Source: an uncultured Eubacterium sp.
GTDB taxonomy: Bacteria; Bacillota; Clostridia; Lachnospirales; Lachnospiraceae
DNA: 14,998 nucleotides
Assembly (NCBI GenBank): GCA_900550135.1
Contig: URQO01000045.1
Span: forward strand, 1 to 14,998
Direction: 5' to 3'
Position 1 is the first letter of the stretch; every line of letters starts with the position of its first letter. The position numbers and the translations under genes were made by a program. Below the pieces are notes generated by a model. It was not told the DNA's origin. It did not search any database and was given only the letters and a program-made list of their open reading frames with translations. Below, piece after piece: positions 6,567 to 13,497 of this stretch.

Positions 6567-7850
6567 ATGTTAGCTTACAGTGAAATGAACAAAGAACAGT
6601 TACAGAAGGAATTGGAAAGCCTTAAGAAAGAATATGGTGATATATGTGAAAAGGATATTAGCCTTGACATGTCTAGAGGAAAACCGGGTCCTGAACAGCT
6701 TGATCTTACTATGGGAATGTTTGATGTATTAAACAGCAAGTCTGAAATAAAAGCATCAAATGGTCTTGATTGTAGAAATTATGGTGTACTTGATGGTATC
6801 CCTGAAGCAAAGAAAATGATGGCAGATATTATGGATACTACAGAAGAACATGTTATTATTTACGGAAATGCAAGTCTTAATATTATGTATGATTCAATTT
6901 CAAGATCATATACACACGGTGTTTTAGGAAATACTCCATGGTGTAAATTAGATAAAGTTAAATGGTTATGTCCTGTTCCCGGATATGATAGACATTTTGC
7001 AATAACAGAACATTTTGGTATTGAAATGATAAATGTTCCAATGTATGAAGATGGCCCGGATATGGACATGATTGAAAAACTGGTAAGTGAAGATGATTCA
7101 ATTAAAGGTATCTGGTGTGTTCCAAAATATTCAAATCCAACAGGAGCAACATATTCAGATGAAGTTGTAAGAAGAATGGCTGCATTAAAGCCGGCAGCAA
7201 AAGATTTTAGAATTTATTGGGACAATGCTTATGCAATTCATCATTTGTATGAAGATAAGCAGGAACAGATTTTAGATATTATTTCAGAATGTGAAAAAGC
7301 CGGCAATCCAAATATGGTATATGAATTTGCATCAACTTCAAAAGTTACATTTTCAGGTTCAGGTGTAGCCGCCATGGCTTCATCAGTTGAAAATGTTAAG
7401 TCAATTTTAAGTCAGATGACAATTCAGACAATTGGATATGATAAGATTAATCAGTTACGTCATGTAAGATATTTCAAGAATTTTGATGGCGTTAAGGCAC
7501 ATATGATGAAACATGCTGAAAAAATGAGACCTAAGTTTAAGGCTGTTTTAGATATGCTTGAAAGTGAATTGAAACCGGCAAAAATTGCTACATGGACAAA
7601 TCCATTAGGCGGTTATTTTATTTCATTTGATGTAATGAACGGCTGTGCAAAAAAAGTTGTTTCTATGTGTAAAGATGCAGGAATGGTATTAACAGGGGCA
7701 GGAGCACCTTTCCCATATGGTATTGATCCAGATGATAAAAATATAAGAATTGCTCCATCATTTGCAACTCCGGAAGAGTTAAAGGAAGCAAGCAGAATTC
7801 TTATTGTATGCACAAAGATTGCTACAATTGAAAAAATGTTGGAAGCATAA
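6567..7850 (+). CDS. PLP-dependent aminotransferase, class I/II (subgroup Ic aspartate aminotransferase-like)
   Basis: Fold-type I aminotransferase using pyridoxal phosphate. It resembles the family described as aspartate aminotransferase subgroup Ic (MocR-type aminotransferase domain, represented by corynebacterial AspT), which moves the amino group between aspartate and 2-oxoglutarate; the substrate is inferred from family only. Seen: LDMSRGKPGPEQLDL near residue 32-46, which begins the substrate-binding segment; YGNASLNIMYD around 99-109; PKYSNPTG (186-193); the cofactor aspartate in YWDNAYA (D219); and the likely Schiff-base lysine K259 in STSKVTFSGSG. Its 427 aa fits. The start ATG has GGAGG at 6555-6559. 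It follows pgsA by 36 nt with no terminator between, so may be co-transcribed, and it ends at a strong two-tier terminator. Confidence 0.88.
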   Translation: MLAYSEMNKEQLQKELESLKKEYGDICEKDISLDMSRGKPGPEQLDLTMGMFDVLNSKSEIKASNGLDCRNYGVLDGIPEAKKMMADIMDTTEEHVIIYGNASLNIMYDSISRSYTHGVLGNTPWCKLDKVKWLCPVPGYDRHFAITEHFGIEMINVPMYEDGPDMDMIEKLVSEDDSIKGIWCVPKYSNPTGATYSDEVVRRMAALKPAAKDFRIYWDNAYAIHHLYEDKQEQILDIISECEKAGNPNMVYEFASTSKVTFSGSGVAAMASSVENVKSILSQMTIQTIGYDKINQLRHVRYFKNFDGVKAHMMKHAEKMRPKFKAVLDMLESELKPAKIATWTNPLGGYFISFDVMNGCAKKVVSMCKDAGMVLTGAGAPFPYGIDPDDKNIRIAPSFATPEELKEASRILIVCTKIATIEKMLEA

Positions 7851-7883
7851 TTTATGATAAGATAAAATACAATTGTAAAATAT

Positions 7884-7960
7884 AACTGAAAGAACTATAA
7901 ATGCAATATTATTTTAAAATAATAATAAAAAGTGTTTATAATTCTTTTGGTTATTTTTTT
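7884..7960 (+). terminator. Two-tier intrinsic terminator after the aminotransferase gene
   Basis: The outer stem 7884-7904 pairs with 7932-7952: 20 of 21 positions pair as RNA, counting four G-U wobbles, with one A-C mismatch. A perfect 18-nt AT palindrome (7907-7924) sits inside it. The run TTATTTTTTT (7951-7960) follows. This hairpin would release transcription before the recA promoter region. Confidence 0.6.
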
Positions 7961-8158
7961 ACTAAAATTTCTTCCTATTCTTCTTCTTATTATTATAAAA
8001 TATAATTTAATTTATATAATTGTTATTTATATTGAGAAAAATAGTAATATCTATAATATTTGACTATTATAAATTAAAAACACATTCATAACACAACTCT
8101 TTTTATACAAAAAGTTGCATAAAATAAAAATAAAAGTTATAATAATTATAATTAATTA
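7961..8158. other. AT-rich intergenic region upstream of recA
   Basis: Part of the 378-bp gap between the aminotransferase gene and recA. Between the terminator and the recA -35 box I see no gene, tRNA or clear riboswitch. The last 30 bases (about 8127-8158) are almost pure A/T and could act as an UP-like element. A small hairpin CTTTTT-ATAC-AAAAAG lies near 8099-8114 and has no obvious role. Confidence 0.5.
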
Positions 8159-8187
8159 TTGACAGAGAAACTAAGATATATTATTAT
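8159..8187 (+). promoter_or_regulatory. Sigma-A type promoter of recA
   Basis: Consensus TTGACA (8159-8164), a 17-bp spacer and TATTAT (8182-8187). The expected transcription start is near 8194, just before the LexA box, so bound LexA would block initiation or early elongation. Confidence 0.8.
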
Positions 8188-8196
8188 AAGAATACA

Positions 8197-8210
8197 CGAA
8201 CATAAGTTCG
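8197..8210. promoter_or_regulatory. LexA-binding SOS box of recA
   Basis: CGAACATAAGTTCG has perfect 5-bp inverted arms (CGAAC / GTTCG) around ATAA and matches the Gram-positive (Bacillus-type) SOS consensus CGAACRNRYGTTCG at nearly every position. It lies 10 bp after the -10 box and 18 bp before the recA ATG. It implies a LexA repressor gene elsewhere in the genome. Confidence 0.92.
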
Positions 8211-8228
8211 AACAGAAAGGACATTAAA

Positions 8229-9272
8229 ATGAATAAAGAAGAAAAGTTAAAAGCATTAGATGCGGCAATTTCCCAGATAGAAAGACAGCATGGCAAAGGA
8301 GCTGTTATGAAATTAGGTGACTCAGCAAAAAAAATCAATGTTGAGAGTATCCCTACAGGCTCTTTAAGTTTAGATTTGGCATTGGGTATTGGAGGTATTC
8401 CAAAAGGAAGAGTTGTAGAAATTTATGGACCTGAGTCCAGTGGTAAGACTACAGTTGCATTACATATGATTGCTGAAACACAAAAAAGAGGTGGAGTTGC
8501 AGGATTTATTGATGCTGAACATGCTCTCGATCCTGTATATGCAAAGGCAATAGGTGTGGATATTGATAATTTATATATATCACAGCCGGATTATGGCGAA
8601 CAGGCACTAGAGATTACAGAAACAATGGTACGTTCAGGAGCTGTTGATATTATTATCGTGGACTCAGTTGCAGCATTAGTACCAAAAGCTGAAATAGATG
8701 GAGACATGGGTGATTCACATATGGGTCAGCACGCAAGACTTATGTCACAGGCACTTAGAAAACTTACAGGTATTATGAATAAAACAGGTTGTACTGTTGT
8801 ATTTATCAACCAGTTAAGAGAGAAAATCGGTGTTATGTTTGGAAATCCTGAAACAACTACAGGTGGTCGGGCATTAAAATTCTATGCTTCAGTAAGACTT
8901 GATGTGAGAAGAGTTGAAACATTAAAAGCCGGCGGAGAGATGGTTGGTAACAGAGCCAGAGTAAAGGTTGTAAAGAACAAAGTTGCTCCACCATTTAAGG
9001 AAGCAGAATTTGATATTATGTTTGGAAAAGGAATATCAAAAGAAGGTGACATATTAGATTTAGCTGCAAACAGTGGCATTGTCATTAAGAGTGGATCATG
9101 GTACGCATATGGTGGTGAAAAGATAGGTCAGGGCAGAGAGAATGCAAAGAAATATTTTATGGAACATCCTGACATTATGGAAGAAATAGATGCAAAAGTA
9201 CGAGAATTTTACATCAATCCAAGTGATGAAGAAGAAACTAATAAAGACGAGGATATAGCACCAGTTGAATAA
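8229..9272 (+). CDS. recA: Recombinase RecA
   Basis: Forms ATP-dependent filaments on single-stranded DNA, carries out homologous strand exchange and triggers LexA self-cleavage in the SOS response. Seen: an N-terminal helix (KALDAAISQIERQHGKGAVMKLG), Walker A GPESSGKTT (residues 67-75), Walker B IIIVD ending at D145, the L2 DNA-binding loop region NQLREKIGVMFGNPETTTGGRALKFYAS (about 194-221), and an acidic C-terminal tail (DEEETNKDEDIAPVE), all normal. Its 347 aa matches the family. The ATG has AAAGGA (8216-8221). Regulation is by its own promoter and LexA box. recX overlaps its last codons by 8 nt. Confidence 0.99.
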   Translation: MNKEEKLKALDAAISQIERQHGKGAVMKLGDSAKKINVESIPTGSLSLDLALGIGGIPKGRVVEIYGPESSGKTTVALHMIAETQKRGGVAGFIDAEHALDPVYAKAIGVDIDNLYISQPDYGEQALEITETMVRSGAVDIIIVDSVAALVPKAEIDGDMGDSHMGQHARLMSQALRKLTGIMNKTGCTVVFINQLREKIGVMFGNPETTTGGRALKFYASVRLDVRRVETLKAGGEMVGNRARVKVVKNKVAPPFKEAEFDIMFGKGISKEGDILDLAANSGIVIKSGSWYAYGGEKIGQGRENAKKYFMEHPDIMEEIDAKVREFYINPSDEEETNKDEDIAPVE

Positions 9273-9894
9273 TAATTTTATTAAAATCATAAAAATTGAG
9301 CCATATAAAAGCAGAATGCTTGTTACGCTTGACTGTGATATTTCATTTGTGCTTTACAAAGGCGAAATAAAAAAGTTTCAGTTAAAAGAAGGAGATATTC
9401 TTGACTGTGACAAATTAAATGCTATATATGAAGTTTTATATAAAAGAGCCCGTGAAAGGGCTCTTTATATGCTTGATGATTCATATAAAACAAAAAAACA
9501 AATTGTAGACAAACTTGTTTTAGGAAAATATCCTGAAAATATAATTAATAAAGTTATAGAGTATTTGGAAGAATATGATATGATAAATGATTTCAGATAT
9601 GCAATGTTATATATTGAGTACAAAGGTGAAAGCAAAAGCAAAATACAAATTATTCAGGATTTATATAAAAAGGGAATAAAAAAAGATACAGTAGATATGG
9701 CATTTGAAGAAAGCGGGTTTAGTGATAAACAGTCGCTAAAAAAAATTATAAAAAAGAAAATTACAAAATATAATTTAGAAGACAAAAAAGAACTAAACAA
9801 ATTTTACAGATTTTTGTTAAGTAAAGGGTATAAATATGAGGATATAAAGAGGGAGTTAGCTTTATATAATCAGTCATACAATATATTTGAATAA
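9265..9894 (+). CDS. recX: Regulatory protein RecX
   Basis: RecX binds RecA filaments and limits their growth, holding recombination in check. Seen: 209 aa, basic and rich in lysine, with the repeated three-helix RecX modules: ERALYMLDDSYKTKKQIVDKL (about 64-84), NKVIEYLEEYDMINDFRYAMLYIE (about 95-118), and KSKIQIIQDLYKKGIKKDTVDMAFEE. The N-terminal FIKIIKIEPYKSR..VTLD matches longer Firmicute RecX forms, so TTG 9265 is favoured as the start. It overlaps the recA stop by 8 nt and has no good ribosome binding site at normal spacing, so translation probably depends on coupling to recA. The next in-frame ATG (9316) would remove part of the conserved N-terminus. Expression should follow the SOS-controlled recA promoter. 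Confidence 0.9.
   Translation: MNNNFIKIIKIEPYKSRMLVTLDCDISFVLYKGEIKKFQLKEGDILDCDKLNAIYEVLYKRARERALYMLDDSYKTKKQIVDKLVLGKYPENIINKVIEYLEEYDMINDFRYAMLYIEYKGESKSKIQIIQDLYKKGIKKDTVDMAFEESGFSDKQSLKKIIKKKITKYNLEDKKELNKFYRFLLSKGYKYEDIKRELALYNQSYNIFE
9443..9466 (+). other. Strong hairpin inside the recX coding region
   Basis: A perfect 9-bp stem AAAGAGCCC (9443-9451) / GGGCTCTTT (9458-9466) with loop GTGAAA, about 180 nt into recX. It is the most GC-rich stem in this stretch. It lacks a following U-tract, so it is not a full intrinsic terminator. It could slow ribosomes, stabilise a processed recA mRNA end, or merely reflect the coded KRARERALYM residues. Confidence 0.6.
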
Positions 9895-9952
9895 TCAAAA
9901 AAATAATATACAATATATTGTTAAAATGTATCGTATAATAGTGTTACATTGC

Positions 9953-9981
9953 TTGACATAATATGGTTAATAAAGTAAAAT
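9953..9981 (+). promoter_or_regulatory. Sigma-A type promoter of rny
   Basis: Consensus TTGACA (9953-9958), a 17-bp spacer and TAAAAT (9976-9981), 46 bp before the rny GTG. No terminator is visible after recX, so some rny message may also come by read-through from recA-recX. Confidence 0.75.
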
Positions 9982-10013
9982 AGATATGTTGTAATGTACA
10001 ATGAAAATAAAAT

Positions 10014-10026
10014 AAGGAGGTGATCC
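10014..10026 (+). promoter_or_regulatory. Extended Shine-Dalgarno of rny
   Basis: AAGGAGGTGATCC is complementary over 13 bases to the conserved 3' end of 16S rRNA (GGATCACCTCCTT). The core GGAGG lies 7 nt before the GTG at 10028, which fixes that start codon. Confidence 0.85.
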
Positions 10027-10027
10027 T

Positions 10028-11581
10028 GTGAGTGATACTACTTGGATTATCATATGCGTTGTGGTAGCTATAGTGGTCGCTCTAATTTCTGCTTTTATTG
10101 CAGTGGCAATAAAGAAAAGTTCTGATCAGAAGAAAATCGGCTTAGCAGAAGATAAAGCTAGAGAAATTATAGATGATGCTATTAAGACAGCTGAAGCTAA
10201 CAAAAAAGAAGCTTTACTTGAAGCAAAAGAAGAGAATCTTAAGACTAAGAATGAATTGGACAAAGAAATTAAAGAACGACGCACAGAAATACAGCGTTAT
10301 GAAAAGCGTGTTCTTAACAAGGAAGAGGCTATAGAGAAAAAGTCTGATTCCCTTGATAGGAAGGAAAATAGCTTGAAGCATAAAGAAGAAGAATTGTCTC
10401 AGGCTAGAGCTAAAGTAGATAAATTAAGTGAACAGCGCGTACAGGAACTTGAAAGAATCTCTGGATTAACCTCCGAACAGGCAAAAGAACATTTATTACA
10501 AACTGTTGAAGAAGAAATTAAAATTGAAACTGCAAAAATGGTTAAGGAATTGGAAAATCGTGCTAAGGAAGAAGCTGATAAAAAGGCAAAAGAATTAGTA
10601 GTAAATGCTATTCAGAAATGTGCAACAGATCATGTTTCTGAAACAACAATTTCTGTAGTTTCATTACCTAATGATGAAATGAAAGGTCGAATAATAGGTA
10701 GAGAGGGAAGAAATATTAGAACTCTTGAATCACTTACAGGTGTAGATTTGATTATTGATGATACACCTGAAGCTGTTGTTTTATCCGGATTTGATCCTAT
10801 TAGGAGAGAAGTGGCACGTATTGCACTTGAAAAATTAGTTGTAGACGGACGTATTCAGCCTACAAGAATCGAAGAAATGGTTAATAAAGCTCAAAAAGAA
10901 GTTGAAACAATGATTCGTGAGGAAGGTGAAGCTGCAACATTAGAAGTTGGTGTTCATGGAATTCATCCGGAACTTGTGAAATTACTTGGTAAGATGAAGT
11001 TTAGAACAAGCTATGGACAGAATGCATTAAAACATTCAATTGAAGTTGCACATCTTTCAGGATTATTGGCTGCTGAATTAGGACTTGATGTAAGAATTGC
11101 AAAAAGAGCAGGTTTATTACATGATATTGGTAAAGCAGTTGACCATGAAATGGAAGGCACACATATTCAATTAGGTGTTGACTTATGTAGAAAATATAAA
11201 GAATCAGCTGTTGTAATCAATGCAGTTGAAGCTCACCACGGTGATGTTGAACCTGATACATTGATTGCATGTATAGTACAAGCCGCTGATGGTATTTCTG
11301 CAGCAAGACCAGGTGCAAGAAGAGAGACACTTGAAACATACACAAACAGACTAAAACAGTTAGAGGACATCACAAACTCATATGAGGGAGTTGACAAATC
11401 TTTTGCTATTCAGGCAGGTAGAGAGGTTCGAGTTATGGTTATTCCTGAAAAGATATCAGATGCTGATATGGTACTGATGGCTAGAGATATTTCTAAACAG
11501 ATTGAAGATGAATTAGAATATCCTGGACAAATTAAGGTTAATATTGTAAGGGAATCAAGGGCCATAGATTACGCAAAATAA
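10028..11581 (+). CDS. rny: Ribonuclease Y
   Basis: Membrane-anchored endoribonuclease that starts decay and processing of many mRNAs in Firmicutes. Seen in order: one N-terminal transmembrane helix (about residues 6-28), a long charged coiled coil (about 35-200), a KH domain with IIGREGRNIRTLE (GREG at 224-227), and an HD phosphohydrolase domain with the metal-binding H365-D366 in AGLLHDIGKA, the further HH of EAHHGDVE near 405, and the conserved end VNIVRESRAIDYAK. Its 517 aa is the normal length. The GTG start is set by the 13-nt Shine-Dalgarno match. It has its own promoter and ends at a clear intrinsic terminator, so it can form a one-gene unit. Downstream of recA-recX is a common place for rny in Clostridia. 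Confidence 0.98.
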   Translation: MSDTTWIIICVVVAIVVALISAFIAVAIKKSSDQKKIGLAEDKAREIIDDAIKTAEANKKEALLEAKEENLKTKNELDKEIKERRTEIQRYEKRVLNKEEAIEKKSDSLDRKENSLKHKEEELSQARAKVDKLSEQRVQELERISGLTSEQAKEHLLQTVEEEIKIETAKMVKELENRAKEEADKKAKELVVNAIQKCATDHVSETTISVVSLPNDEMKGRIIGREGRNIRTLESLTGVDLIIDDTPEAVVLSGFDPIRREVARIALEKLVVDGRIQPTRIEEMVNKAQKEVETMIREEGEAATLEVGVHGIHPELVKLLGKMKFRTSYGQNALKHSIEVAHLSGLLAAELGLDVRIAKRAGLLHDIGKAVDHEMEGTHIQLGVDLCRKYKESAVVINAVEAHHGDVEPDTLIACIVQAADGISAARPGARRETLETYTNRLKQLEDITNSYEGVDKSFAIQAGREVRVMVIPEKISDADMVLMARDISKQIEDELEYPGQIKVNIVRESRAIDYAK

Positions 11582-11599
11582 AATAATCTACAATAATAA

Positions 11600-11632
11600 A
11601 GGGAAATGTTTTATACATTTCCCTATTTTTTT
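11600..11632 (+). terminator. Intrinsic terminator of rny
   Basis: A 10-bp stem: AGGGAAATGT (11600-11609), loop TTTAT, ACATTTCCCT (11615-11624), followed by A and seven T. It lies 18 nt after the rny stop. Confidence 0.92.
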
Positions 11633-11642
11633 GACTATTTTA

Positions 11643-11651
11643 TGATATAAT
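11643..11651 (+). promoter_or_regulatory. Probable extended -10 promoter of proC
   Basis: TGATATAAT carries the TG-n-TATAAT extended -10 form (TATAAT at 11646-11651). No good -35 sits at 17 bp, where the right arm and T-tract of the rny terminator lie. The TTGACT at 11631 is too close (9 bp) to pair with this -10. The predicted leader of about 95 nt is AT-rich. Confidence 0.5.
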
Positions 11652-11751
11652 TTAAATGGTAAGTTGTAAATTATATTAATTATAATTTTATAAATTTAAA
11701 AATATTATGCTTTATAAACATTGGTGCATAAGAAGTAATAAGAGGTAGAAC

Positions 11752-12546
11752 ATGAAAAAAATTGGATTTATAGGAATGGGAAATATGGGATCTGCAATAT
11801 TAAATGGTGTTTTAAGAAATACACAAGCAGATGAAATCATTTTTCATTGTAATACAAAAGAAAAAATGGAAAAAATAAGTGAAAAATATAATGTAAAATA
11901 TACTACTAATAATGCAGAAGTAGTTAAAAATGCTAAATATATTATATTGGCAATAAAACCCCAGATTTTTAATAAGGTTATTGCTGAAATTAAAGATAGC
12001 ATATCAGAAGATAATATTATTATATCTCTGGCTCCCGGTATTACTCTTGATGATATGGAGCAGATGTGTGGAACAAAAAGAATTGTCAGAACAATGCCTA
12101 ATACACCGGCAATGGTAGGCGAAGGGATGACAGGAGTATCTCTTAAAACTATAAATTTTAAAGAAACGGAACTAAATGAAATAAAATCAATATTCGACTC
12201 AGTTGGCAAGATGAAAATTGTTAATGAAAGAATCATGGATGCTGTAGTATGTGCCAGTGGAAGTTCACCGGCATATGTATTTATGTTTATTGAAGCTTTG
12301 GCAGACAGTGCAGTAAAATGTGGAATGAAACGTGATGATGCATACGAATTTGTTGCTCAAACTGTATTAGGCTCTGCAAAACTTATGCTTGAAACAAAAC
12401 AGCATCCTGCAGTTTTAAAAGACAGCGTATGTTCACCGGCAGGAACAACAATTGCCGGTGTAGAACAGTTAGAAAAGAATGGATTTAGAAAAGCTATATT
12501 TGCTGCAACTGACGCATGTTATGATAAATGCACCAATATCAATTAA
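11752..12546 (+). CDS. proC: Pyrroline-5-carboxylate reductase
   Basis: Reduces pyrroline-5-carboxylate to proline with NAD(P)H, the last step of proline synthesis in the cytoplasm. Seen: the N-terminal Rossmann start KKIGFIGMGNMGSAI with G8-x-G10-x2-G13; AIKPQ near 66-70; RTMPNTPAMVGEGMTG around 113-128; and the C-terminal dimerisation domain with SGSSPAYVFMFIEALADSAV and the family signature SPAGTTIAGVEQLE. Its 264 aa is normal. The ATG is preceded by a moderate AGAGGT (11741-11746). A candidate extended -10 promoter lies in the preceding gap. An 11-bp AT hairpin without a T-tract follows, so read-through into the Nudix gene is possible. Confidence 0.97.
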   Translation: MKKIGFIGMGNMGSAILNGVLRNTQADEIIFHCNTKEKMEKISEKYNVKYTTNNAEVVKNAKYIILAIKPQIFNKVIAEIKDSISEDNIIISLAPGITLDDMEQMCGTKRIVRTMPNTPAMVGEGMTGVSLKTINFKETELNEIKSIFDSVGKMKIVNERIMDAVVCASGSSPAYVFMFIEALADSAVKCGMKRDDAYEFVAQTVLGSAKLMLETKQHPAVLKDSVCSPAGTTIAGVEQLEKNGFRKAIFAATDACYDKCTNIN

Positions 12547-12557
12547 ACACATTATTA

Positions 12558-12588
12558 ATTTACAATATCAAATAAAAATATTGTAAAT
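12558..12588 (+). other. AT-rich inverted repeat between proC and the Nudix gene
   Basis: ATTTACAATAT (12558-12568) and its exact complement ATATTGTAAAT (12578-12588), with a 9-nt spacer. There is no T-tract after it, so it is a weak terminator at best. An operator or mRNA stabilising hairpin is possible. Confidence 0.45.
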
Positions 12589-12670
12589 GTACAAATATCA
12601 TAAATGCGTAAATACTAAAGTAATCTAATACATAATATAAGAGTTCTTATAAAAATGAGGTGATTCTAAA

Positions 12671-13213
12671 ATGGAAAAATTTAACCGTATAAATAGAGAA
12701 ACAGTATATCAGGGAGCAATTTTGGAATTTTGCAAAGACGAAATAATAACTCCTAAAGGTAATAATGTTAAATGGGATTATTTAAAACACAAAGGGGCCG
12801 CTGCAATTATTCCTGTTATGGATGATGGTAAAATAATAATGGTAAGACAATGGAGAAATGCCGTAGACAAATTTTCACTGGAAATTCCTGCCGGTGGCAA
12901 GGATTCCGTTGATGAAGAAACATATACCTGTGCTGCAAGAGAGCTGGAAGAGGAAACAGGTTTTAAATCTGATAATATAGAGTTTTTACAGACAATTATT
13001 CCGGCTATTGCTTATTCCGGTGAAAAAATAGATGTATACGTTGCTTTTGATTTAATAAAAAGTAAACAACATCTTGATCCTGATGAAGATATACAGTTGG
13101 AATATTATACAATTGATGAATTAATAGAAATGATTTTAAAGAATGAAATAAATGATAGCAAAACTATTGCTTCTTTACTGACATATTATATAAAATATAG
13201 GAAAACTCATTGA
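12671..13213 (+). CDS. Nudix hydrolase, ADP-ribose pyrophosphatase type
   Basis: 180-aa Nudix enzyme, most like NudF/ADP-ribose pyrophosphatase, which splits ADP-ribose to AMP and ribose-5-phosphate; exact substrate is inferred from family. Seen: an N-terminal beta segment (YQGAILEFCKDEI..PKG), the strand AAIIPVMDDGKIIMVRQWRNAV that precedes the box in ADPRases, EIPAGG, and a complete Nudix box G76-x5-E82-x7-R90-E91-L92-x-E94-E95-x-G97-F98. The start ATG has GAGGTGAT (12657-12664) with normal spacing. The C-terminus (YYIKYRKTH) stops at TGA 13211. A foreign-looking reading frame crosses this stop in another frame, so an insertion may have joined close to the gene's end; the enzyme itself looks intact. 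Confidence 0.93.
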   Translation: MEKFNRINRETVYQGAILEFCKDEIITPKGNNVKWDYLKHKGAAAIIPVMDDGKIIMVRQWRNAVDKFSLEIPAGGKDSVDEETYTCAARELEEETGFKSDNIEFLQTIIPAIAYSGEKIDVYVAFDLIKSKQHLDPDEDIQLEYYTIDELIEMILKNEINDSKTIASLLTYYIKYRKTH

Positions 13214-13496
13214 ACAAGAAATTAAATTTGAAGATTTAAAAATGGCAAAAGGATCACTTGAAGGAGCTTTCAAAGGTGATTGGATTCCAGGAGGTAAAAC
13301 ATCTGAGGGACTTATAGAAGGCTTGGTTGATCATCATGTATTTGATACAACTGATGCAGAAGTTGGTGATAATTATATTATTAATAAAGAGGGTAATATA
13401 AAAGTTACGGAAGTTACTGGAAAGGCTGATGGAAATGATATGATAGATGAAATAAATAAAGAAGGAAAATATGCGGAAAAGGAAGTGGAAAAGTAA
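13194..13496 (+). pseudogene. Orphan C-terminal fragment of an unrecognised larger protein (toxin-like or phage-like)
   Basis: I do not recognise the family. The reading frame is open from codon 13194, inside the Nudix 3' end, to TAA 13494. The first ATG (13242) gives 84 aa but has no Shine-Dalgarno sequence, and coherent-looking protein (KLIEQEIKFEDLK) extends upstream of it in frame. That suggests the 5' part of a larger gene was lost. Seen: MAKGSLEGAFKGDWIPGG, then SEGLIEGLVDHHVFDTT with an HH pair, then an acidic, charged tail; no membrane segment or signal peptide. A gene for a small acidic protein begins 1 nt after its stop, a layout common to toxin/immunity pairs. Alternatives are a short intact gene coupled to the Nudix gene or a prophage structural remnant. 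The toxin reading is inference only. Confidence 0.4.
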
Positions 13497-13497
13497 A

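Noticed and set aside
8060..8090. A second recA promoter starting at TTGACT (8060-8065)
   Set aside because: No acceptable -10 box lies 16-18 bp downstream (CATTCA or similar), while the promoter at 8159-8187 is near consensus.
9911..9950. Palindrome CAATATATTG and nearby AT repeats as a recX terminator
   Set aside because: The stem is short and A/T only, and no T-run follows. It is better seen as AT-rich promoter-upstream DNA of rny.
11631..11651. TTGACT and TATAAT as a normal proC promoter
   Set aside because: The spacer is only 9 bp, too short for sigma-A. I kept only the extended -10 reading.
11844..12236. 130-codon minus-strand open frame opposite proC
   Set aside because: It is antisense to the clear ProC protein; its hydrophobic translation is an effect of the proC codons and it has no start signals.
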